A stretch of DNA of 63,039 nt from Akkermansia muciniphila (GTDB taxonomy: Bacteria; Verrucomicrobiota; Verrucomicrobiia; Verrucomicrobiales; Akkermansiaceae): positions 1 to 63,039 of the forward strand of contig CAMDLP010000013.1 of NCBI GenBank assembly GCA_945901795.1. The letters run 5' to 3'. Position numbers and translations under genes: made by a program. Below, piece by piece: positions 57,291 to 63,039 of the stretch. Position 1 is the stretch's first letter. Each line of letters begins with the position of its first letter. The notes under the pieces are model-generated. The model searched no databases. It was given only the letters and a program-made list of their open reading frames with translations, and was not told where the DNA came from.

Positions 57291-57414
57291 GCATGTCGGG
57301 AAAATTACCGAAAAGGATTTCACAGCGATTCCACAGGCCGCTGCCTCCTTCCCCAAAACAGATAGCTTTCACCTTGTCTCCCGCTCCCCAGCCCATCAGC
57401 ATTCCTGCAATGCG

Positions 57415-59574
57415 ATGACCTATCCCAATCCCGAGCAGCGACAGGTCCTCCGTCATCTCCACGGCACCCTGCTCGTATTGGCCCCCGCAGGCACCGGCAA
57501 GACACGCATCATGGCCGACCGCCTGGCCGCCGTCATCGCCAGCGGCACGTCGCCGGAGGTCACCCTCGGCGTCACTTTCACCAACCGCGCCGCCGAGCAC
57601 ATGCGCGGTGCCGTCCTGGAATCCTGCGGACCCGCCGCAAAACTCTGCCGCATCCAGACCTTCCACAGCCTCTGCGCCTGGATGCTCCGACTCGAATCCC
57701 GTGACCTCGGACTCCCCTCGGATTTCGTCATCTACGACGAACAGGACAGCATCGGCCTGATGCGCGAATGTCTCAAAGCCCCCGACATCAGCCCGGACTC
57801 ACTCTTCCAACAGCTCTCGCAGATGAAATCCGACTGCGCGGAAAAGGAACTCACGCTCGCCACCATCCCCGCTCTGGACATGCGCCGCCTCGCAGCCCCG
57901 GTTAGCGCAACCCTCCTCGCCTATCACCAACACCTCGCCGAGCGAAACGCCCTCGATTTCCCCGATCTCCTCTACCGCACCCGGGCCATGCTCGCCCTGC
58001 TCCCGGAAAAGCGCGCCAAGTGGTCCGCCCGCTTCCGGTGGATCCAGATGGACGAGGTCCAGGACACCCACCTCTCCGAATACGAGGTCATCCGCCTGCT
58101 CGCCACCCACGCCACCGGCATCGCCTTCTTCGGCGATCTCGACCAAACCATCTACGAATGGCGCGGCTCAAATCCCGCCGCAGTCATGCAGCGCGTCAAG
58201 ACCGACCTCGGCCCCGTCACCGAGCTTTCCTTGCAGGACAACTACCGCGCCACCAAGTCCCTCCTCCGCGTCGCCGACCGCCACGCCGCCACTCTTACCC
58301 AGCGCAGCACACACACCCACGCCGCGGCATCCCTCCCGGAAGGCACCGCGCCGGAATTCAATCATGCCCACGACTCCCTGGACGAAGCCAATTGGATCGC
58401 CGCCCGACTCCAGCAAATCCAAACCACTGGCGATCCCGGGAAAATCGGCATCCTCACCCGCACCCACAAGCGGGCCGCGACCATTTCCGACTCCCTCAAA
58501 GGCCACGGCATCCCGCACCTCACCGTCGAGCAATTCGACTTCTTCCGCCGTCAGGAAATCAAAGACCTGCTCGCACGCCTCCGCCTCCTGCTCAATCCCG
58601 CCGACAGTGGTGCCCTGCAACGCATGATCCTGCGCCCGGCCTGCGGCATCGGCCCCGCCACCTTGCAGAAACTCTCCACCGACGGCCAACCCTGCGGCCT
58701 CCGCCTCACCGATCTCGCCCAGCTCCGCTCCCACCGCGATGGCGACCCATTCCACTCCCTGCTCCACGCGCTCGCCCACGGCACCGTCGTCGTCTTCGAT
58801 GTGGAAACCACCGGCCTCTCGCCTGCCGTGGATGAAGTCATCGACCTCTCCCGCCGCTTCCTCGATCTCGAACGCCACGACCTCGCCACCGTCTGCCAGC
58901 ACTTCGCCACCCGGGACCGTCCGTCCCACCGCGCGCTTGCCGACGCCCTCGCCACCGCCGAGATCCTCCTGCGCCTCAGCCCCCAGCTCGCCGCCGGTGC
59001 CCGCGACCGGCAAAACCTCATCGCCCGCCACGGCAAACCCTTCCTCCCCATCGCCGAAAAACTCGCATCTTGGCGCGAACACTCCCACACCCTCCGCCCG
59101 CCGGACCTCTGCCAGCGCATCCTCGACGAATCCGGCCTGCGCGACCTCGGCGACGATCGCGAATCCCTCGGCAGCACCCTCGACCGCCGCCACGCCAATC
59201 TCGATCGCTTCATCGAATTCTTCCAACGCCACGACGACCCCGCCCGCCCACCGGCCGACCTCCTCGCCGAACTGACCAACCGCGCAGCCCTCGCCCGCAA
59301 TCTCGACTTCCTCGCCACCGACGACGCCAGCATCCCCATCCTCACCATCCACCAATCCAAAGGCCTCGAATTCGACACCGTCATCATCGCCGGCCTCGCC
59401 GAAGACGAGTTCCCCAGCTACTACGCCAAGCGTGACCTGAAACTCGAAGAGGAAAAGCGCCTCTTCTACGTCGCCCTCACCCGCGCCAAACGCCACCTCA
59501 TCCTCAGCTCCTACGGAATCAACGACTGGGGACATGACAAACCGCCGAGCAGTTTTCTCACTGGCCTGATCTGA
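57415..59574 (+). CDS. UvrD/Rep-like helicase with reduced DnaQ-type domain
   Basis: This 719-residue SF1A helicase has Walker A APAGTGKT (K29), TFHSLCAWML, Walker B IQMDEVQDTH, motif IV LQDNYRATKSL, TIHQSKGLEFDTVIIAGL and motif VI RLFYVALTRAKRHLI. A DnaQ-type exonuclease segment is embedded near residue 460: VVFDVETTGLSP (D462, E464) and about 40 residues later SHRALADALATAEIL (H505, D510). The middle of the exonuclease, with its second Asp motif, is missing, so it is probably non-catalytic. Its 3' end is duplicated at 62023-62270 beyond three TA modules. Confidence 0.88.
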   Translation: MTYPNPEQRQVLRHLHGTLLVLAPAGTGKTRIMADRLAAVIASGTSPEVTLGVTFTNRAAEHMRGAVLESCGPAAKLCRIQTFHSLCAWMLRLESRDLGLPSDFVIYDEQDSIGLMRECLKAPDISPDSLFQQLSQMKSDCAEKELTLATIPALDMRRLAAPVSATLLAYHQHLAERNALDFPDLLYRTRAMLALLPEKRAKWSARFRWIQMDEVQDTHLSEYEVIRLLATHATGIAFFGDLDQTIYEWRGSNPAAVMQRVKTDLGPVTELSLQDNYRATKSLLRVADRHAATLTQRSTHTHAAASLPEGTAPEFNHAHDSLDEANWIAARLQQIQTTGDPGKIGILTRTHKRAATISDSLKGHGIPHLTVEQFDFFRRQEIKDLLARLRLLLNPADSGALQRMILRPACGIGPATLQKLSTDGQPCGLRLTDLAQLRSHRDGDPFHSLLHALAHGTVVVFDVETTGLSPAVDEVIDLSRRFLDLERHDLATVCQHFATRDRPSHRALADALATAEILLRLSPQLAAGARDRQNLIARHGKPFLPIAEKLASWREHSHTLRPPDLCQRILDESGLRDLGDDRESLGSTLDRRHANLDRFIEFFQRHDDPARPPADLLAELTNRAALARNLDFLATDDASIPILTIHQSKGLEFDTVIIAGLAEDEFPSYYAKRDLKLEEEKRLFYVALTRAKRHLILSSYGINDWGHDKPPSSFLTGLI

Positions 59575-59633
59575 TCCTGCGAAGAATTATTTTCTGTATT
59601 GTCGGGCCTCGCTTCATGTAATACAATTACCCC

Positions 59634-59891
59634 ATGCAAACACTGGTTCTGCGCATCCCCGACGACTTGGCCAGGGAACTGGATGCCGAGGCGAAGAAGA
59701 CCCATCTGACAAAATCGGAAGTCGCCCGCAGGCGGCTCATCGCGGCAGGTTCGCAAATTCACGATGCCGCCTCCGGCTTTGATCTGATCGCGGATTTGGT
59801 CGGCACCATTGAGGACGGCCCTGCCGATATGAGCGCCAGAAAAAAGGAATACCTGAAATCGACAAGTTATGGGAAATCCCGTCATCGTTGA
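59634..59891 (+). CDS. Ribbon-helix-helix antitoxin
   Basis: This 85-residue protein starts MQTLVLRIPDDLARELDAEAKKTHLTKSEVARRRL, a CopG/MetJ-type ribbon-helix-helix, with a C-terminal tail that should embrace the toxin. It overlaps the PIN gene by 23 nt. Such proteins repress their own operon as dimers. Confidence 0.87.
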   Translation: MQTLVLRIPDDLARELDAEAKKTHLTKSEVARRRLIAAGSQIHDAASGFDLIADLVGTIEDGPADMSARKKEYLKSTSYGKSRHR

Positions 59892-60276
59892 TGCTTCGTT
59901 TCTCGTCGCCCTCTGGCGGAAGAACGATCAGAACCACCCATGGGCCATCCAACAGGCGCAGCTCCAGCCACCGCCGTGGATCACCTGCGAGTCCGTTCTT
60001 TCCGAGGCCGATCACCTTCTCGCCCCCGAAGGCTGCGCCACCCTCCGCCTTGCCTGCCGTCGCGGAGCTCTCCGGATCGCCCCGCTCCATGAGGACGCCT
60101 TCATCCCGGTCCTCGATCTCCTCGACAAATACGCCGATATCCCGATGAGCATCGCCGACGCCTGTCTGGTCCGCCTCACGGAGATCCTGCCCGATCCACT
60201 CCTTCTCACCACCGACTCCGACTTTAAAATCTACCGCCGCCTCGGCAGGCGGGTGATCCCCACGCGGATGCCCTGA
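59869..60276 (+). CDS. vapC: VapC-like PIN-domain toxin
   Basis: This 135-residue protein has the PIN acidic residues in VIVDASFLVAL, ITCESVLSEADHLL, MSIADACLVRL and LLTTDSDFKIY. PIN toxins cleave tRNA or rRNA with Mg2+. It is paired with the upstream ribbon-helix-helix gene. All four conserved acidic positions look present. Confidence 0.87.
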   Translation: MGNPVIVDASFLVALWRKNDQNHPWAIQQAQLQPPPWITCESVLSEADHLLAPEGCATLRLACRRGALRIAPLHEDAFIPVLDLLDKYADIPMSIADACLVRLTEILPDPLLLTTDSDFKIYRRLGRRVIPTRMP

Positions 60277-60471
60277 AATCCCGCCCACCCATATCTCTCC
60301 GCCTCTTCCTCAGCGCCATCCGCAATTCCGCGTTTCGCTTCATCCAATCCTCAAACCCCCATCGTCCCTGCTCCGCGCCCCTTCGCGACCTTTGCGCCCG
60401 CGGTTCAAAACCTTCCCATTTAACAAACATCCATCCTTGGCAACACACCGGATAACCCTTATTTTCTCGTT
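60277..60471. repeat. Spacer with dispersed purine/pyrimidine repeat and TA leader
   Basis: The pyrimidine-rich CGCGCCCCTTCGCGACC TTTGCGCC-type stretch at 60366-60410 is the reverse complement of the GGCGCAAAGGTCGCGGAGG word at 300-340. It is followed by a leader (60427-60471) nearly identical to the one upstream of hicB at 61342-61386. Confidence 0.7.
60427..60471 (+). promoter_or_regulatory. TA leader, copy 1
   Basis: ACATCCATCCTTGGCAAC, then CGGATA and CCCTTATTTT, ends at the start codon of the small antitoxin gene. The same words in the same order precede hicB at 61342. It may hold the promoter and ribosome-binding context of both modules. Confidence 0.6.
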
Positions 60472-60666
60472 ATGGAAACCACCACTGTCGAGGAACGTCT
60501 GACCCGCATTGAGCGCGAGTTCGACGAATTGAAGCATGAAGTCCTCGGCCTCAAGCCCCGCGCCAAGGGATGGCGGCAAACGGTGGGCGCAATCCCAGAT
60601 GACGAACTTTCCCGGAATGCAGAAAAACTGGGCCGTGAGTGGCGGGAACAGGCGAACAAGGACTGA
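60472..60666 (+). CDS. Small VapB-like antitoxin
   Basis: This 64-residue protein starts METTTVEERLTRIEREFDEL, a short coiled coil, and ends with DELSRNAEKLGREWREQ. The pattern is common in antitoxins that precede PIN toxins of this type. It lies five nt before the next gene's start. It probably binds the toxin through its C-terminal helix. Confidence 0.72.
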   Translation: METTTVEERLTRIEREFDELKHEVLGLKPRAKGWRQTVGAIPDDELSRNAEKLGREWREQANKD

Positions 60667-60671
60667 TCTGC

Positions 60672-61083
60672 ATGTTTGTCTTGGATACCAATCACGTCAG
60701 TGAACTGACCTACCGCACCGCAGCAGGATTGCGTTTACTTCAGAAACTCGACGCGGTGGACCAAGACGCCGCCGTGACCGCGATCACCGTCGAGGAATCA
60801 TTGCGCAGTTGGCTCGCGGAAATCCGCCGCCGCACCGATCCACGAACACAAATCGCCGCCTACCAGCGCCTCACCAGGCAGGTGGAGGTGTTCGCTTCAT
60901 GGCTCGTGCTTCCATGGGATGACGACGCCGCAGACCGCTTCGATTCGTTGAAATCCCTCCGCCAGCAAATCGGCACTCAGGATTTGAAAATCGCCTGCAT
61001 CTGCCTGGCCCACTCTGCTCACGCGCAACCTCGCCGACTTCAAACCCGTGCCCGGATTGAGGGTTGAGAACTGGCTGGATTAA
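60672..61083 (+). pseudogene. vapC: VapC-like PIN toxin, frameshifted near the 3' end
   Basis: ATG 60672 begins MFVLDTNHVSELTYRTA, followed by AITVEESLRSWL and QDLKIACICLAHSA. After HSA the frame shifts to HAQPRRLQ and stops at 61067. The next frame reads TRNLADFKPVPGLRVENWLD and stops at 61083, the normal VapC end. Adding back a CTGCT unit in TCTGCTCACGCG near 61016 would restore a 138-residue protein. The TRNxxDF part contributes to the PIN active site, so this toxin is likely inactive. Confidence 0.8.
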
Positions 61084-61102
61084 AGGCGTTACCCATTTTG
61101 TT

Positions 61103-61267
61103 GAAATGCGAAACCCCTTCGATGTGAACCCGATAACTCGAACCCCATCCATCCCTCTTCCCTTCGATGTTGGGCGTTCGATGTTCTCTCCCTCTTCCCA
61201 ATCAAAAATCCAAAATCATCAATCGGAAATCGTCAATCCCCCCCTCTTCCCAGCATCCCCATCCTCA
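61103..61267. repeat. TA-spacer composite repeat, copy 1
   Basis: This direct repeat runs from GAAATGCGAAACCCCTTC to CCAGCATCCCCATCCTCA. It closely matches 61873-62040. It contains the reverse complements of blocks B and C from the left-hand island, including CAAAAATCCAAAATC heptamers. The rest of 61268-61341 contains a TTTGCAACCTTAGCGCC stretch related to block A. Confidence 0.85.
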
Positions 61268-61341
61268 AGCCCCCATCATCCCGGCTCTGCGACCCTTTGC
61301 AACCTTAGCGCCTTGCGGTTCAAATTCTTCCTGCCTCACAG

Positions 61342-61386
61342 ACATCCATCCTTGGCAACTTAACGGATACCCCTTATTTTCCACTC
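61342..61386 (+). promoter_or_regulatory. TA leader, copy 2
   Basis: ACATCCATCCTTGGCAAC, then ACGGATACCCCTTATTTT, ends at the hicB start. It repeats the leader at 60427-60471 although the downstream TA genes are unrelated. Confidence 0.6.
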
Positions 61387-61605
61387 ATGAACGAAATCAT
61401 CTTTGAAGTGCGGGAAGATGAGTTGGACGGCGGCTTCGTCGCCACCGCCCTCGGTCATGCCATCGCCACCCAGGGCGATACCCTCGAAGAACTCCGGGAA
61501 ATGGCCCGCGACGCCGTGCGCTGTCATTTTGGCGACGGAGTGCCCGGCCCGATGCCGAAGATCATCCGCCTCCACTTCGTCCGCGACGAGGCCTTGGCGG
61601 TATGA
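61387..61605 (+). CDS. hicB: HicB-family antitoxin
   Basis: This 72-residue protein reads IIFEVREDELDGGFVATALGHAIATQGDTLEELREMARDAVRCHF, the HicB fold without a long DNA-binding tail. Its stop overlaps the hicA start by four nt. The module is flanked by direct repeats. Confidence 0.87.
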   Translation: MNEIIFEVREDELDGGFVATALGHAIATQGDTLEELREMARDAVRCHFGDGVPGPMPKIIRLHFVRDEALAV

Positions 61606-61847
61606 AAATCCCCCGCGATATCGGCGCGTCCGAACTCATCCGCGCCCTGCGGGTGCTCGGCTACGAGTCGGTGCGACAGGACGGTTCCCACATTCGACTG
61701 ACTACCACGCTGGGCGGGACACACCATGTGACGATCCCCAATCATCGCCCGCTGAAAACCGGCACGCTGCTTGGCGGCGTCTTGAAACCCGTGGCCGCTC
61801 ACCACAAACTCACCGTCGATGAATTGCTCGCCAAACTGGAGCTGTAG
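61602..61847 (+). CDS. hicA: HicA-family mRNA interferase toxin
   Basis: This 81-residue protein has the HicA core: SELIRALRVLGYESVRQDGSHIRLTT with the catalytic His, then HHVTIPNHRPLKTGTLLGGVLKPV. It is full length, unlike the truncated copy at 744-896. It cleaves mRNA and is neutralised by HicB. Confidence 0.9.
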   Translation: MKIPRDIGASELIRALRVLGYESVRQDGSHIRLTTTLGGTHHVTIPNHRPLKTGTLLGGVLKPVAAHHKLTVDELLAKLEL

Positions 61848-61872
61848 ACCCATCGCAATCACCGGAAATATC

Positions 61873-62040
61873 GAAATGCGAAACCCCTTCGATGTGAACC
61901 CGATAATTCCAACTTCATCCCTCTTCCCGTCGATGTTGGGCGTTCGATGTTCGATGTTCTCTCCCTCTTCCCAATCAAAAATCCAAAATCATCAATCGGA
62001 AATCGTCAATCCCCCCCTCTTCCCAGCATCCCCATCCTCA
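61873..62040. repeat. TA-spacer composite repeat, copy 2
   Basis: This is the direct repeat of 61103-61267 with a few changes and a small internal duplication of CGATGTT. Its last 18 bp (CCAGCATCCCCATCCTCA) are also the first 18 bp of the duplicated helicase fragment. Confidence 0.87.
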
Positions 62041-62270
62041 CCGTCCACCAATCCAAAGGCCTCGAATTCGACACCGTCATCATCGCCGGCCTCGCCGAGG
62101 ACGAGTTCCCCGGCTACTACGCCAAGAAAGGCGGAACCATGGAGGAGGAAAAACGCCTCTTCTACGTCGCCCTCACCCGCGCCAAACGCCACCTCATCCT
62201 CAGCTCCTACCAAATCAACGACTGGGGCCACGAGAAGCCGCCGAGCAGTTTTCTCACTGGCCTGATCTGA
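62023..62270 (+). pseudogene. Duplicated 3' end of UvrD-like helicase
   Basis: From SIPILTVHQSKGLEFDTVIIAGL to PPSSFLTGLI this fragment matches the last 82 residues of the helicase at 57415-59574, with about ten differences. It has no start codon and only motifs V and VI. Homology begins exactly in the 18-bp word shared with the spacer repeat and ends at the stop codon. Confidence 0.92.
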
Positions 62271-62374
62271 CAACACCCTTATGAAGAACAAAACCGGACA
62301 ATCTCAAACCAACTAATCCACACCGGGGCCTCTTTTGAAAACAAACCCCATGCTAATGCCTGATTTTGATCCAA

Positions 62375-62638
62375 CTAGTCCCACAGGAATGAGCGCAGCG
62401 TCATGATCCGCACACCATCGAGATCTTCGTAGAACAGCAGGTGATAGGGAAATCTTTCAAGATTGGCGCGTCGCCAGCCGCTGGGGTCAAAGTGGAAACG
62501 TTCGGGATTAGCTTCCACTTGAAGGCAGGCCTGCTCGAATTTCGTCCAGAAATCGTCACCCAACGCATCGCTGATCGAGTCATAGTGACGGATCGCGGCG
62601 GTCACGTCGCGGCGGACGTGTGGGTGAAAACGCGGCAT
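62375..62638 (-). CDS. parE: RelE/ParE-type toxin
   Basis: This 87-residue protein reads VRRDVTAAIRHYDSISDALGDDFWTKFEQACLQVEANPERF and ends FPYHLLFYEDLDGVRIMTLRSF, the RelE/ParE fold. The start overlaps the antitoxin stop by one nt. Toxin target could be gyrase or mRNA; the sequence does not decide. Confidence 0.87.
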   Translation of the reverse strand: MPRFHPHVRRDVTAAIRHYDSISDALGDDFWTKFEQACLQVEANPERFHFDPSGWRRANLERFPYHLLFYEDLDGVRIMTLRSFLWD

Positions 62639-62856
62639 CAGCGTCCCCGGTCGGAAAAAACACCTTCGCGTAACTCGTCCATGGAAATGGTGCTGACTTC
62701 GCCCGATTTCATTTGCCGGAGTCTCTCAGCCACTTCCTTGTCAGAAACGTCGTAATCCGGCTCGGGCAGCGAGTGGAGCAGGAAACTCGCCAGTGAGGCT
62801 CTTTGTTCGACCGGCAACGCTGCGGTTTGTTTTTTGAATTCTGCAAGACTGACCAT
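62638..62856 (-). CDS. Addiction-module antitoxin for RelE/ParE toxin
   Basis: This 72-residue protein starts MVSLAEFKKQTAALPVEQRASLASFLLHSLPEPDYDVSDKEVAER and ends DELREGVF, typical of the short helical antitoxins that precede RelE/ParE-type toxins. It is translated just upstream of the toxin. The remaining 180 bp of the window contain GC-rich inverted words (GAGACGCTCC) but no gene. Confidence 0.8.
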   Translation of the reverse strand: MVSLAEFKKQTAALPVEQRASLASFLLHSLPEPDYDVSDKEVAERLRQMKSGEVSTISMDELREGVFSDRGR

Positions 62857-63039
62857 GGTGAAAGCCTACCAAAGGTTAAGGCGTTGCGAAAGGTGGATTT
62901 TCGACCCAGATCACTACGGTTCCATCGCCTCCGCGCGAAAGGGGAAGCTCGCCGTTTTAGAAAAAGACCCGGAGCGAGACGCTCCGGAGACGGTCTGCGG
63001 CGAGACGCCACAGCCACGCGGCGCGCGTGGCGGAAGAAG

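Overview
The window is about 63 kb of GC-rich bacterial chromosome. Its genes point to Verrucomicrobiota, probably a Luteolibacter/Haloferula-like member of the Verrucomicrobiales. The reasons are large secreted proteins with autotransporter-associated beta-strand and choice-of-anchor modules, TPR/coiled-coil envelope proteins, and intergenic purine-rich repeats. This placement is inferred from protein character; no rRNA or tRNA gene was found to confirm it.

Layout: 1-3180 is a repeat-rich island with a broken hicBA, an MNT/HEPN pair whose HEPN gene is truncated, and an intact AbrB/Doc pair. 3181-9381 holds coaC, sufS, tatC, a membrane protein, an exported ClpP-like peptidase and an HTH-metallo-beta-lactamase protein. 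9550-12446 carries a nucleotidyltransferase pair, truA, ruvX and a HigBA-type module. 12634-24926 is mostly housekeeping: manC, an aminotransferase, the bicarbonate transporter sbtA with its PII-like partner sbtB, a TPR membrane protein, comEC, trmB, accBC, thiE and a PfkB kinase. 25441-35426 has an N-formylglutamate amidohydrolase-like gene, a lipoprotein plus large TPR protein, an aspartate aminotransferase, a lipoate-ligase-like gene, a secreted choice-of-anchor I protein, a sigma factor and a LolD-like ATPase. 35848-40484 is a giant secreted metalloprotease gene broken by several small lesions. 40646-47936 has a GH94 phosphorylase, a secreted toroid protein, an HlyD-like adaptor, a spermidine-synthase-like protein and HU. 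48298-55032 is a complete F1Fo ATP synthase operon (atpBEFHAGDC), followed by a SulP transporter. 57415-62856 is a second island: a UvrD-like helicase, then RHH/VapC, a second VapC pair (frameshifted), HicBA, a duplicated helicase 3' end, and a ParE-type pair.

The main theme of the hunt is the link between toxin-antitoxin (TA) modules and a composite repeat family. The same repeat blocks occur, in opposite orientations, in the TA islands at both ends of the window. At the right end they form direct repeats flanking hicBA and join a copy of the helicase 3' end through an 18-bp identity. Two unrelated TA pairs there also share a near-identical leader. Other points of interest are the metalloprotease pseudogene, whose four lesions restore one 1542-residue frame, the exported ClpP-like protein, a UvrD helicase carrying a shrunken DnaQ-type exonuclease domain, a TatC with a large periplasmic insert, a CRP/FNR-type palindrome upstream of the atp operon, and three evenly spaced ACATGT-centred palindromes. 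All conclusions come from reading the sequence; no database search was run.
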